Assembly: GCA_013215295.1 (NCBI GenBank)
Contig: JABSOZ010000002.1
Location: 310,001 to 374,000 of the forward strand
Direction: 5' to 3'
Length of the DNA stretch: 64,000 nt
Source of the DNA: Colwellia sp.
Lineage (GTDB): Bacteria > Pseudomonadota > Gammaproteobacteria > Enterobacterales > Alteromonadaceae
Below, piece by piece: positions 53,500-64,000 of this stretch; the first letter of the stretch is position 1; each line of letters begins with the position of its first letter. Made by a program: the position numbers and the translations under genes. A model generated the notes under the pieces. The model was not told the origin of the DNA. It worked only from the letters and a program-made list of their open reading frames with translations, and made no database searches.

Positions 53500-54447
53500 T
53501 TAAGGTGTCATCTCTTCTTGATCAGAACCTTCTTTTTCTATCACTTCAGGGATTAAGTCTTCTTTAGAAATACCAAAACCTAATGCAACAGCACTTGCAA
53601 CATAGATAGATGAATAAGTACCAACAAACACACCAAACAATAACGCAGTTGCGAAACCATGAATAAGCTCACCGCCTCTGAAGAATAGCGCTGCTAATAC
53701 TAATAGAGTGGTTATTGAAGTTATAAAAGTCCGACTTAAGGTTTGCGTTAGTGAAATATTGATAATCTCTGCAGGCTCGCCTTCTCGTATTTTTCGAAAG
53801 TTTTCTCGAATACGATCAGAGACTACAATGGTATCGTTTAACGAGTAACCTATGACTGCGAGTATTGCTGCTAGCACCGTAAGGTCAAACTCAAGTTTTA
53901 GCACTGAGAATAAACCAAGGGTTAACAATACATCATGAAATAACGCAAAGACTGAGCCTAAAGCAAAACGCCATTCAAAACGGAATGCAACGTAGACTAA
54001 AATACAAATTAAGGCTGTTAGCATAGCTAAGCCGCCCTGCTCTGCTAAGTCATCACCAACACTGCCGCCAACAAACTCTATCCGACGCATTTGCATTGCT
54101 TGACCTGTGCCCTTCTCTAAAGCACTGATCACTTCGTTACCCAGCATTTCAACCTTTACGCCTTCGCGCTCAGCTAAACGAATAACCACATCGCGGCTAC
54201 TACCGTATAACTGCACAACCGCGTCGTCAAAGCCATTACTGTCTAGTATTTGACGGATTTTAGTTAAATCAGCCCTGTTTTCAAAGCCAACTTCAATTAA
54301 GGTACCGCCAGTAAAGTCTAAACCCAAACTTAATTTATTTGTCGCTAATGAGAATACTGAAGCAAGCATTAATATAATGCTGAATATCATTGCTCCTCTG
54401 CGGTAGTCCATAAAGGCGATAGTTTCTTTTAATTTTAAAATTTGCAT
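53500..54447 (-). CDS. secF: Protein translocase subunit SecF
   Basis: 315 aa, usual length. Inner-membrane partner of SecD that uses the proton motive force in the last stage of Sec export. MDYRRGAMIFSIILMLASVF is the first membrane segment; KLSLGLDFTGGTLIEVGF is the conserved DFTGG region; the five C-terminal membrane segments carry DLTVLAAILAVIGYSLNDTI. 13 bases separate it from secD. Last gene of queA-tgt-yajC-secD-secF. Confidence 0.96.
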   Translation of the reverse strand: MQILKLKETIAFMDYRRGAMIFSIILMLASVFSLATNKLSLGLDFTGGTLIEVGFENRADLTKIRQILDSNGFDDAVVQLYGSSRDVVIRLAEREGVKVEMLGNEVISALEKGTGQAMQMRRIEFVGGSVGDDLAEQGGLAMLTALICILVYVAFRFEWRFALGSVFALFHDVLLTLGLFSVLKLEFDLTVLAAILAVIGYSLNDTIVVSDRIRENFRKIREGEPAEIINISLTQTLSRTFITSITTLLVLAALFFRGGELIHGFATALLFGVFVGTYSSIYVASAVALGFGISKEDLIPEVIEKEGSDQEEMTP

Positions 54448-54460
54448 AATTAACTACGCC

Positions 54461-56308
54461 CTATATTGGAAGTTTATCGAGACGTTTTCCGCCCCAAACA
54501 GCATTAACGACCGCACGTGTACCAATGACAGCAGTAAACATTGAGGTAATAATACCGATAGATAATGTGATAGCGAAGCCCTTAATAGGACCTGTGCCAA
54601 TAGCATACAAAATAAGCGCGGCAATTAACGTTGTTATATTAGCATCGATAATGGTTGAAAATGCTGCGTCATAACCTTGATGAATAGATTGTTGAATCGA
54701 CTTACCTTCACGAATTTCTTCACGAATACGTTCAAAAATCAAGACATTAGCATCAACAGCCATACCAACAGTTAGTACAATACCTGCCATACCAGGTAAC
54801 GATAACGCTACGCCAGGAATCAAGGACATCACACCAATAATTAATATGAGGTTAGCACCAAGTGCTAAGTTGGCTACTACACCAAAAGCACGGTAATAAA
54901 TCATCATGAAGACGAAAACTGCACCAAAACCCATCATAATAGCTTCAAAGCCTAATCTAACATTTTCAGCACCGAGTGTTGGCCCAACTGTACGTTCTTC
55001 AACGATTTGAATAGGCGCAACTAATGCACCCGCACGAAGTAATAACGCTAAATTATGCGCTTCACTTTGGCTTCCTGCACCGGTAATACGAAAAGATTTA
55101 CCTAGACGTGCTTGAATAGTTGCAACTGAGATAACTTCTTCAATTTTCTCAAAAATTGTATCGCCTTCAGCATTTTTACGATCAGTCGGTTTATACTCTA
55201 TAAATACTGTCGCCATTGGCTTGCCAATATTGCTTTTTGTACCGCTTGACATTTTTCCACCGCCAGCAGAATCTAAAGAAATATTAACTTGTGGGCGACT
55301 GTATTCGTCAAAGCTAGAACTGGCATCAACAATATGATCACCTGTTAACATCACACGTTTTTTCAACAATACTGGCGTACCGTCACGTTCATATAATAAT
55401 TTTGAACTCGCAGGTATTCTACCATTTAGTGCTGCCGTTAAATCGCCTTCAGTATCAACCAGTCTAAATTCAATCGTTGCTGTAGCGTTTAAAATTTCTT
55501 TTGCTTTAGCGGTATCTTGAACACCCGGTAATTCGATGATTATATGCTTTTTACCTTGGCGTTGAACAAGTGGTTCAGCCACACCTAGTTCATTAACACG
55601 GTTACGAATAATGGTAATGTTTTGTTGTAAGGCATATTCACGAATTTCTTTAAGCTTTTGATCCGTCATTTTTGCTGATAACGTTAAGTTACTCGCATTA
55701 TCAGTCATCAAAAATCCACGATAGCGTTTCTTTAAGAAATCATGTGCAGCTGTCATGTCTTCAGCGTTACGAAATTTAACATGAATTGAATCGTTCGATT
55801 TTTTCACACTACGGTAGCGAATTTTTTCACTACGTAAATCTGTACGGAAGTCTCCAACCAAGCCATCTTGTGCTTTAACAATAGCTTCGTTCATATTTAC
55901 TTCCATCAAGAAGCTAACACCGCCACTTAAATCTAAACCTAACTTCATTGGTGTGCCACCAACACTTGCGAGCCAAGCTGGCGTTGCAGGAGTCAAGTTC
56001 AAAGCAACAGAGTATTTGTCACCTAAATTTTCATCAAGTAAGTCACGGGCTCTAAGCTGTTGCTCGGTATCAGTAAATCGCACTAATAATTGATCATTAT
56101 CAAGTACTATACTCAAAAATGAAACATTCCCAGCAGTCAATTGACTTTTTACGTTATCAAGTGATGCAAGGTTAACTTCCACCCCACGTAGACCTGAAAT
56201 TTGTACCGCTGGATCTTTACCGTATATATTAGGTAAAGCAAACAAAGCACCAAAGGCAACTATAAATAGCACCATCAGTGTTTTCCATAAGGGGTATTTG
56301 TTTAACAC
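54461..56308 (-). CDS. secD: Protein translocase subunit SecD
   Basis: 615 aa, as in E. coli. The N-terminal membrane segment and the first periplasmic domain are followed by [20 protein letters not shown] (the DLSGG motif), the P1 periplasmic domain and six C-terminal membrane segments with [20 protein letters not shown]. Works with SecF and YajC next to SecYEG. Conserved gene order supports the call. Confidence 0.97.
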   Translation of the reverse strand: MLNKYPLWKTLMVLFIVAFGALFALPNIYGKDPAVQISGLRGVEVNLASLDNVKSQLTAGNVSFLSIVLDNDQLLVRFTDTEQQLRARDLLDENLGDKYSVALNLTPATPAWLASVGGTPMKLGLDLSGGVSFLMEVNMNEAIVKAQDGLVGDFRTDLRSEKIRYRSVKKSNDSIHVKFRNAEDMTAAHDFLKKRYRGFLMTDNASNLTLSAKMTDQKLKEIREYALQQNITIIRNRVNELGVAEPLVQRQGKKHIIIELPGVQDTAKAKEILNATATIEFRLVDTEGDLTAALNGRIPASSKLLYERDGTPVLLKKRVMLTGDHIVDASSSFDEYSRPQVNISLDSAGGGKMSSGTKSNIGKPMATVFIEYKPTDRKNAEGDTIFEKIEEVISVATIQARLGKSFRITGAGSQSEAHNLALLLRAGALVAPIQIVEERTVGPTLGAENVRLGFEAIMMGFGAVFVFMMIYYRAFGVVANLALGANLILIIGVMSLIPGVALSLPGMAGIVLTVGMAVDANVLIFERIREEIREGKSIQQSIHQGYDAAFSTIIDANITTLIAALILYAIGTGPIKGFAITLSIGIITSMFTAVIGTRAVVNAVWGGKRLDKLPI

Positions 56309-56403
56309 AAGTTCATCCTTTTTATTAACATTATTTTAAGACATTGTAGGCCAGCATTGGTGTTTATATATTCATGCCAAAGCCAACCAAACAGTACTTA
56401 CAA

Positions 56404-56739
56404 TTACAATGACTTCATTGTGCCTTTAGGTAATACTGCATTTATTGCAGCTTTTTGAAGTACGACTTCAGTACCTTCAGATACACTTACTACGATGAAA
56501 TCTTTGTCATCTGAAACTTTCACGATTTTACCAACAATACCGCCTTGTGTTAAGACTTCATCGCCTTTTGATAACTCTGACATTAATCCTTTATGCTCTT
56601 TTACACGCTTAGCTTGCGGGCGGTAGATCATAAAGTAAAAAACTAAACCAAAAACCGCTAACATGATCAACATTGATGTGCCATCAGCACCTGCTGGTGC
56701 GCCTGATGCTGCGTGTGCTTCACTGATAAATAAACTCAT
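56404..56739 (-). CDS. yajC: Sec translocon accessory protein YajC
   Basis: 111 aa with one N-terminal membrane segment (TSMLIMLAVFGLVFYFMIYR), PQAKRVKEHKGLMSELSKGD and GGIVGKIVKVSDDKDFIVVS, the YajC pattern. It binds the SecDF complex. It sits between tgt and secD, its usual place; the 95-base gap to secD is larger than the others. Confidence 0.96.
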   Translation of the reverse strand: MSLFISEAHAASGAPAGADGTSMLIMLAVFGLVFYFMIYRPQAKRVKEHKGLMSELSKGDEVLTQGGIVGKIVKVSDDKDFIVVSVSEGTEVVLQKAAINAVLPKGTMKSL

Positions 56740-56782
56740 AATTTCCTCTGATTTTTATTGTTAATAAATGGATGATGCTTTT

Positions 56783-57967
<1,185 letters not shown>

Positions 57968-58073
57968 CTAGCGAAACAGGCTAGCGGTTGTTTATTGTAA
58001 ATAAATGTTTGTCTTATTAAAGCGAGCTACCGCTCTAAATCTTAATTTCTGCTTTGCTTTTTATTCAGTTTTC

Positions 58074-59120
58074 TTATGGGTCTTTCTTCGTTAATAGCAT
58101 TGCATCGCCATAACTGAAAAATCGATATTTTTCTTTCACCGCATGTTGATAAGCTTTCATTATATGATCGTAACCTGAAAACGCACTGACTAGCATCAAT
58201 AACGTTGATTCTGACAAGTGAAAATTTGTGATCAATGCATCTATAACTTGAAACTCGTAACCCGGGGTAATAAAAATATCCGTATCACCATAAAATTCAG
58301 CAAGCGGTAATTGTTTTTCTTTGGCAACTTTAGCGGCACTTTCTATTGAGCGCACGGATGTTGTTCCAACAGCGATAACACGTCCGCCTTTAGCTTTGGT
58401 ATTTGCTATTTGTTGCACAACTTCATTCGACACTTCAACATATTCAGAGTGCATAATGTGGTCAGCTATTTCATCCACTTTTACCGGTTGAAAAGTGCCG
58501 GCCCCAACATGCAAAGTAATAAAAGCGAACTCAATGCCCTTCGCTTTCATTTTATCTAATAAATCTTCATCAAAATGTAAACCCGCAGTAGGTGCAGCAA
58601 CTGCACCAGGCTTTTCATTATAAACTGTTTGATACCTTTCTCGATCGCTGTCTTCATCAGGGCGGTCAATATAAGGCGGTAAAGGCATATGCCCTATTTC
58701 TTCAAGCATTGACAGTACAGACTGTTCACCCTGTATTTCAATTTCAAACAAAGCACCGTGACGACCCAACATAGTCGCCGAAACTTTATCTTCTAGCGTA
58801 AGTTTATTACCCACTTTAAGTGCTTTGCTCGCACGCACATGTGCAAGGAAGCGCTTATCATCGATGATTCTCTCAACCAACACTTCAATCTTGCCGCCAC
58901 TTTCTTTTTGTCCAAACATACGCGCTGGTATAACACGGGTATTATTAAAAATGAGCAAATCGCCGGCATTAAGTTGTTCAACAATATCAGTAAATCCAAG
59001 ATCTAAGATTTCACCACTGTTACCTTCAACAGACATTAAACGACTTGAAGTACGATCCGGCTTCGGATATCGGGCAATAAGTTCTTCGGGTAAATCAAAA
59101 GAAAAGTCAGCTACGCGCAT
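58074..59120 (-). CDS. queA: S-adenosylmethionine:tRNA ribosyltransferase-isomerase QueA
   Basis: 348 aa. Transfers the ribosyl part of SAM to preQ1-modified tRNA, giving epoxyqueuosine. The start at 59120 gives [19 protein letters not shown], the conserved N-terminus; an in-frame start at 59195 would add 25 hydrophobic residues and is not used. [31 protein letters not shown] and [14 protein letters not shown] are QueA blocks, ending [10 protein letters not shown]. First gene of the queA-tgt-yajC-secDF run; divergent from aceK. Confidence 0.95.
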   Translation of the reverse strand: MRVADFSFDLPEELIARYPKPDRTSSRLMSVEGNSGEILDLGFTDIVEQLNAGDLLIFNNTRVIPARMFGQKESGGKIEVLVERIIDDKRFLAHVRASKALKVGNKLTLEDKVSATMLGRHGALFEIEIQGEQSVLSMLEEIGHMPLPPYIDRPDEDSDRERYQTVYNEKPGAVAAPTAGLHFDEDLLDKMKAKGIEFAFITLHVGAGTFQPVKVDEIADHIMHSEYVEVSNEVVQQIANTKAKGGRVIAVGTTSVRSIESAAKVAKEKQLPLAEFYGDTDIFITPGYEFQVIDALITNFHLSESTLLMLVSAFSGYDHIMKAYQHAVKEKYRFFSYGDAMLLTKKDP

Positions 59121-59304
59121 GTGTATACCAATTTGAACTACAATTTTAAGGAATAAAAAACGCGTAATTTTAGTGTTCAGCGCTAACAATAGCAAGTAAT
59201 AACGCCCATACAGCGGTAATAAAAGACGAATATAGGTTAAATAAAAACTGGCTAAGTATTTACCTTATTTATAATCATCATATTAGAAACTTTATCTACC
59301 CTTA

Positions 59305-59332
59305 TTGACAATTTATCGTATGCTGAAATTAT
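59305..59332 (+). promoter_or_regulatory. Probable sigma-70 promoter of aceK
   Basis: Consensus -35 TTGACA at 59305-59310 and -10 AATTAT at 59327-59332 with a 16-base spacer, about 20 bases before the aceK ATG. Confidence 0.5.
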
Positions 59333-59358
59333 CAATAAATTTTTAGTTGAAAATCATC

Positions 59359-61092
59359 ATGAACAATATTGCTTTTGCCATCGCTAAAACCATCCTTAAT
59401 GGTTTTGAACGTCACATTTACCTTTTTAGCGAAATTACGCAGTCAGCAAAACAACGCTTTGAACTATGCCAATGGCAATCAGTGCAAGATGCAGCAAAAG
59501 CGCGAACAGATTTTTATGATAAACGTGTAGAAGAAACAATTGAAAGCATTAAAAAAGACTTTTTTGTTTCTGAGCTCGATGAACTTTTATGGCAAAGCGT
59601 AAAGGTAAGTTATATGGAGCTATTAAAAGTACACAACCAACCAGAACTTGCTGAAAGCTTTTATAACTCTATTTTCTGCCACTTATTCGAACGTAAGTAT
59701 TATTACAATGCGTTTATCTTTGTTGAAAGTAACGTTGAACAAATAGAGAATATTTCGAACCAAGTTATTTATACACGTTATTCTCCTAGCGAATTAGGTC
59801 TTGAACAAACCATTGCTATTATCATGAATAAAGCGAAATTCAACTTACCCTTCGTTGACTTGGATAGAGACATTAAAAGTCTCATAAAATCTTTTCGTAT
59901 ACACGCGCATAAAACACTTTATAAACTCAGCGAATTGAAGTTTGATATTCTCGACTTTGTCTTTTTTCGTAACAAAGGTGCCTATATTATTGGCCGCGTC
60001 ATATCTCCAGGTGGGGAAACCCCTTTTATTGTCCCTATTCTTAATAATGAAAAAGAGGGCGATGAAGCGGGCATATATATTGATGCATTACTGACAGAAG
60101 GAGCCAAGATGGCCGTGGTCTTTGGTTTTGCCCGTGCCTACTTTTTTGTTGACTGTCAGCATCCTTTTGCCTTAGTCCAATTTCTAAAACGTTTAATCCC
60201 TCATAAAACCTTAGCCGATTTATATTCTGCTATTGGTTTTCATAAACAAGGTAAGACGCAATTTTATCGTGATTTCCTTAACCATTTAGACGCTAGTGAC
60301 GATAAGTTTGAGTTAGCGGCAGGTATTAAAGGCATGGTGATGTCGGTATTTACTTTACCTTCCTACCCCTACGTGTTCAAAATTATTAAAGACAAATTCG
60401 CCCCTAGTAAAAACATGACCAAACAAGACGTCAAAGGTAAATATCGCTTAGTAAAGTTACACGACAGGGTTGGTCGAATGGCAGATACCATGGAGTACTC
60501 TGAAGTCGCATTTCCAAAAAATCGCTTCAGTGAAGCGCTATTAAATGAACTGCTCAGCGTCGCTCAATCTATTATTCGCTTTGAAGGCGAATTAATCATC
60601 ATCAAACATTTGTATATTGAACGCCGCATGACACCTCTAAATATATATTTAGCTACAGCCAGCGATACAGAAATTGAAGAAGCGATGTACGGATATGGAA
60701 GAGCCATAAAACAGCTCATTGCTGCTAATATTTTCCCTGGAGACATGTTACTGAAAAACTTTGGTGTTACCCGACACGGACGCGTTATTTTTTATGATTA
60801 CGATGAAATAACGTATATGGACGAAGTTAACTTTAGAGTAAAACCTGAAGCGATTACTGAAGAACAAATTTATGCTGCCGAGCCTTGGTACTCAGTTGCA
60901 CCCGGCGATATGTTTCCAGAAGAGATAGCAACTTTCGCTTTAGCAAATACTAAGTATCGAAATGCCTTTCTACTTCATCATGCTGACTTATTAGAAGCCA
61001 GTTTTTGGCAGCAATGCCAGAGAAATGTCGCTGCAGGTAATTATGAAGACGTATTTCCTTATCCCATAGCACTTCGATTTTGTAATAACTAA
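59359..61092 (+). CDS. aceK: Isocitrate dehydrogenase kinase/phosphatase AceK
   Basis: 577 aa bifunctional enzyme that phosphorylates and dephosphorylates isocitrate dehydrogenase, shifting flux between the TCA cycle and glyoxylate shunt. FKIIKDKFAPSKNMTKQDVK, DRVGRMADTMEYSEVAFP and AAEPWYSVAPGDMFPEEIAT are AceK landmarks; FDYDEIT-type residues (VIFYDYDEITYMD) carry the metal-binding Asp. The ATG at 59359 is preferred to an in-frame TTG at 59347. Unlike in E. coli, aceA and aceB are not adjacent, so AceK is under its own promoter. Confidence 0.95.
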   Translation: MNNIAFAIAKTILNGFERHIYLFSEITQSAKQRFELCQWQSVQDAAKARTDFYDKRVEETIESIKKDFFVSELDELLWQSVKVSYMELLKVHNQPELAESFYNSIFCHLFERKYYYNAFIFVESNVEQIENISNQVIYTRYSPSELGLEQTIAIIMNKAKFNLPFVDLDRDIKSLIKSFRIHAHKTLYKLSELKFDILDFVFFRNKGAYIIGRVISPGGETPFIVPILNNEKEGDEAGIYIDALLTEGAKMAVVFGFARAYFFVDCQHPFALVQFLKRLIPHKTLADLYSAIGFHKQGKTQFYRDFLNHLDASDDKFELAAGIKGMVMSVFTLPSYPYVFKIIKDKFAPSKNMTKQDVKGKYRLVKLHDRVGRMADTMEYSEVAFPKNRFSEALLNELLSVAQSIIRFEGELIIIKHLYIERRMTPLNIYLATASDTEIEEAMYGYGRAIKQLIAANIFPGDMLLKNFGVTRHGRVIFYDYDEITYMDEVNFRVKPEAITEEQIYAAEPWYSVAPGDMFPEEIATFALANTKYRNAFLLHHADLLEASFWQQCQRNVAAGNYEDVFPYPIALRFCNN

Positions 61093-61194
61093 TGGATACA
61101 TATATTAAAAATTCGGGTTACTGCCACTAAAACCAGCGCAATGTTGATATTTTGAGCGACAATATGTTTATTTTGCTTTATTTCACTTTAGCGC

Positions 61195-61222
61195 TTTACC
61201 TTTGTAATTGCTTGGGTATAAT
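61195..61222 (+). promoter_or_regulatory. Promoter of tRNA-Trp
   Basis: -35 TTTACC at 61195-61200 and consensus -10 TATAAT at 61217-61222 with a 16-base spacer; the start would be about 7 bases before the mature tRNA 5' end. Confidence 0.7.
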
Positions 61223-61235
61223 TCGAATCCGTTGC

Positions 61236-61311
61236 AGGGGTGTAGTTCCAACGGTAGAACAGCGGTCTCCAAAACCGATGGTTGGGAGTTCGAATCTCTC
61301 CACCCCTGCCA
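61236..61311 (+). tRNA. tRNA-Trp (anticodon CCA)
   Basis: 76 bases. The acceptor arm AGGGGTG pairs with CACCCCT, then discriminator G and an encoded CCA. The D arm GTTC...GAAC, anticodon arm CGGT-CTCCAAA-ACCG with anticodon CCA, and T arm GGGAG-TTCGAAT-CTCTC are all complete. Single tRNA, no others in the window, with no clear attachment-site duplication beside it. Confidence 0.96.
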
Positions 61312-61488
61312 ATTTTTTTAGCTAGTTCTAGCGAATCTTAATAAATTAAAATCAAAATTAAAAACTGCGCAATATAATAATTAATTATCTTACACATTAT
61401 CCCATAATATTTTCCCCGGTTAAGTGAAGAAATGAAAATATAAACTATAATATATTCATTCTTATAGATAATACCTGACCGGAAAAAT

Positions 61489-64000
61489 TTGACTCTATCT
61501 AATGCCGTACACCTAATCAAATATCCTTTCTTATTATTGCTTATATTATATTTTATAATATTTACTTCATTTGGCGCAGAAGCTAAAACTGAACAAGAAA
61601 TATATAAACACTACCAAGGCATTCGTAGTGATGATTCCATCTCCCGCATAGAAAAAGACAAGCTGTTTAATCAATTACTCAAGCAAGCGATATCAATTAA
61701 AAATCCTATCTATAACGCGTTAATCATTAACAGTTTACTCTACAATGCAAAATCAAGAATGGATAAAGTTAAGACGCTTGAATGGCAAGTCAAATATGAT
61801 CAGGCTGTTAGCCTAATAAGCGCTGAAACATCCTTATCAACACTTGATATATTAGCAAGTAAAGGACGAATCCGAGTTTTACAAAACGAACAAAAACATA
61901 TAGCAGCGCTTGAGGTTTCCTTAGAAACACTTCAAAGAATTAAAGATCTAAAACCAGAGCAAAAAGAAGCGGTTATTAATGGTGAGCTATATATCACTCA
62001 TTTAGACATTGCCGAATTTAATAACCTAACGGGAATATCATACTTTTCCATTGGTGACTATGAGCATGCACAGCAATATTTCTTTACGAGTTTACATTTA
62101 TATGAGGAGTTAAAAGCTTTAAAGGGTGTTTCAGCCACCCTTAATAACTTATCACTGATCAGCTGGGCGCAAAAAGATTTTACAGCGGCATTAAAATATC
62201 TAGAGAGGCCTTTAAAGATTTCTCAACAGTTTAACGATAGCGCCTATTACATTACTTATATTTCTAACCATGGTGTTTATTACACTGAACTAAAACAATT
62301 TGATAACGCTATTGCGTCATATAAAAAAGCCATCAATCACCCAGACAGTAAATTATTTCCTAAAGAAACTTTAGGTGCAATCATTGGCCTTGCGGAAACC
62401 TACATTATGGTTAATGAGCTTAAAGTCGCAGAAAAGTGGTTGAAAGAAGCTTTGCTATTAAGCACCGCAACAGAGAACGAAAACTCACAAATAAATGCAG
62501 AAGGCTATATAGGTGATATTTATTTGCTGCAAGGGAAACACGCTCAAGCGTTAACTATTTTTGAGCAATCTTTACGCTACTACCAAAAGAAAAAACTACA
62601 AAGATTTGAAGCAGAAACCTATAAGCGTATCAGTAATACATATCAAGCACAGAAAAAATGGGAACTTGCACTCAAATTCTATGACCAATATACATTATTA
62701 ATTAATAAACTTAATAGCGATGCCCAGAAAAACTCTGTCAATATACTACAAGCCCAATATAAGGCTGAAGTAAAACAAAAACAGATCACATTATTGCAAG
62801 CTGAAAACCAATTAAACACGCTAGAAATTGAATCTGCAAAAAGCCAAGGTATCGTTGTCTTAGTCGTTAGTTCTTCGGCTTTAATTATTATATTACTCGT
62901 CGTTAGTCGCTACTATAGTCGGAAAGAACAAATAAAATTAACCGCGCATAATAAAAAAATCAGCGCCAGTGAAAAGCAGCTGATGTTGTTATCAATTGCA
63001 TTTAAGAACACTTCTGACGCCGTTTGGATCACCAATAAAGACTTTGAAATTGAAGCAGTCAATAATGCGTACGTGACTCATACCCATAAACACAAATCAG
63101 CCGTTATAGGTCAAAAGGTCACTTTTGCTCAAATAAATGGTCAACCCGCAGATTTTTCAGAAAAATTACGCAATCAAGCCATGATCAATGATACTTGGCT
63201 AGGAGAGCTTTATGATCAAAAGTCTACGGGTGAAATTTATTGTTTAGAGCTAGAAATTGAAGCCATAAAAAATACTAACAATGAAATAATTCATTATCTT
63301 GGTGTATTTAGAGATATTACTGAAAGAATAAAAGTACAAGAGCAACTGAGCAAACTTGCCACTCATGATGATTTAACAGAATTACCTAATAGAACTTTGT
63401 TACATGAGTTAATAGCACAATCTTCTTTAAATTCGCATCGCTCTCAAAAATCACCTACTGTGCTATTACTTGATGTGAATAACTTTAAAAAGATTAATGA
63501 CACGCATGGTCACAGTGCTGGTGATAAAGTAATTTGCGAAATAGCCCAGCGCTTAAGTAACGTATTATATCCAAAAGATGTAATTGCTCGAATTAATGGC
63601 GCTGAGTTTTGTATTTTAGTCGAACTTTCCGACCCTAAATATGGGGCAACATCTGTTGCTCGTAAAATATTGTCTTGTTTTGATGATGTATACACCATCG
63701 ATCAACAGCAAATTTCTGTTACAGCAAGTATTGGTATAACGCGCTTCCCCGAAGATGCAGAAAATCCACAAGAGTTATTGCGAAAAGCTGGATTAGCCAT
63801 GTTCGATATTAAAGCTCAACGTACAAACAACTATAAATTCTTTGAACAGCACATGAATAATGTGGTAGCTGAGCAATTAGCTCAAGAACAAAAATTATTA
63901 ATAGCGATTAAAAGTGATTCCTTCGATTTTTACTATCAACCTTTTGTAGATACTAAATCAGGCATAATTACCGGTGCTGAAGCGTTAATACGCTGGATCG
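61489..64000 (+). CDS. TPR-PAS-GGDEF-EAL signalling protein (partial, 3' end outside window)
   Basis: 837 codons are open to the right edge. The TTG start at 61489 is the only start upstream of the signal peptide (LIKYPFLLLLILYFIIFTSF, cleavage after AEA) and has GGA 6 bases before it. Residues about 40-420 are TPR-like helical repeats in the periplasm, followed by a membrane segment near 454-478, a PAS domain near 495-615, a GGDEF domain from 625 (THDDLTELPNRTLLHELIAQ) and the beginning of an EAL domain (FYYQPFVD...GAEALIRW). The GGDEF signature reads RINGAEF instead of RxGGDEF, so diguanylate cyclase activity is doubtful. The EALxR motif is intact, favouring phosphodiesterase function. Confidence 0.9.
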   Translation, partial: MTLSNAVHLIKYPFLLLLILYFIIFTSFGAEAKTEQEIYKHYQGIRSDDSISRIEKDKLFNQLLKQAISIKNPIYNALIINSLLYNAKSRMDKVKTLEWQVKYDQAVSLISAETSLSTLDILASKGRIRVLQNEQKHIAALEVSLETLQRIKDLKPEQKEAVINGELYITHLDIAEFNNLTGISYFSIGDYEHAQQYFFTSLHLYEELKALKGVSATLNNLSLISWAQKDFTAALKYLERPLKISQQFNDSAYYITYISNHGVYYTELKQFDNAIASYKKAINHPDSKLFPKETLGAIIGLAETYIMVNELKVAEKWLKEALLLSTATENENSQINAEGYIGDIYLLQGKHAQALTIFEQSLRYYQKKKLQRFEAETYKRISNTYQAQKKWELALKFYDQYTLLINKLNSDAQKNSVNILQAQYKAEVKQKQITLLQAENQLNTLEIESAKSQGIVVLVVSSSALIIILLVVSRYYSRKEQIKLTAHNKKISASEKQLMLLSIAFKNTSDAVWITNKDFEIEAVNNAYVTHTHKHKSAVIGQKVTFAQINGQPADFSEKLRNQAMINDTWLGELYDQKSTGEIYCLELEIEAIKNTNNEIIHYLGVFRDITERIKVQEQLSKLATHDDLTELPNRTLLHELIAQSSLNSHRSQKSPTVLLLDVNNFKKINDTHGHSAGDKVICEIAQRLSNVLYPKDVIARINGAEFCILVELSDPKYGATSVARKILSCFDDVYTIDQQQISVTASIGITRFPEDAENPQELLRKAGLAMFDIKAQRTNNYKFFEQHMNNVVAEQLAQEQKLLIAIKSDSFDFYYQPFVDTKSGIITGAEALIRWI

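Noticed and set aside
61236-61311. tRNA-Trp as an integration site for a mobile element
   Set aside because: I looked for a repeat of the tRNA 3' end and an integrase gene downstream; neither is visible to the window edge.

Overview
The window is a chromosome segment of an AT-rich marine gammaproteobacterium. The order comEC-msbA-lpxK-Trm112-kdsB, the queA-tgt-yajC-secD-secF cluster, fadI-fadJ, and accessory families such as DUF2884, DUF3379, DUF2897, DUF2750 and a GlyGly-CTERM protein point to Alteromonadales. A Colwellia- or Thalassotalea-like organism (Colwelliaceae) fits best, but this is inferred from gene content and protein flavour, not from a search. No prophage, insertion sequence, integron or CRISPR array was seen.

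Layout. 1-2665: fadJ (cut by the window edge) and fadI, anaerobic-type beta-oxidation, with a FadR-like operator upstream. 2900-11340: an eight-gene MoxR/Bat-type operon (AAA ATPase, DUF58, DUF4381, two VWA proteins, BatD) ending in an ECF sigma factor and a DUF3379 anti-sigma candidate. 11405-14358: putP and an EAL/HDOD signalling gene. 14386-22423: a repeat locus, DUF2884, zapE, a cold-shock gene, a TrmH-type methyltransferase, an accessory signal peptidase I, an exported cyclophilin, arfB, hpf and an acyltransferase. 22495-28743: an unknown lipoprotein, an exported M18 aminopeptidase and an M1 aminopeptidase lipoprotein. 29017-35485: the kdsB to comEC envelope operon. 36260-39470: lolCDE. 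39800-46551: M13 peptidase, a cobalamin riboswitch with its cobO/btuR adenosyltransferase, a chemoreceptor, a small DUF2897 gene, carbonic anhydrase and cobA. 46701-53414: two PH-domain membrane proteins, a sulfotransferase, DUF2750, an HD-GYP protein, a candidate small RNA and a sulfatase lipoprotein. 53500-59120: secF, secD, yajC, tgt, queA. 59359-64000: aceK, tRNA-Trp and a truncated TPR-PAS-GGDEF-EAL gene.

The most unusual content is non-coding. Four convergent intergenic gaps (14386-14741, 28761-28961, 36079-36254, 42939-43111) carry one family of modular hairpin repeats built on a 51-base unit. When copies at different loci are aligned, the stem bases change in pairs so that pairing is kept, which argues for a selected structure. 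Three of the four arrays run directly into an intrinsic terminator. A second non-coding candidate lies at 51345-51430 on the minus strand: a promoter, about 86 transcribed bases and a strong terminator with eight Us, with no coding explanation.

Functionally the window is mostly housekeeping: envelope biogenesis (Lol, MsbA/LpxK/KdsB, Sec), RNA modification (queA/tgt), stress surveillance (MoxR/Bat plus ECF), secreted peptide degradation (M1, M13, M18), fatty-acid degradation and c-di-GMP signalling.
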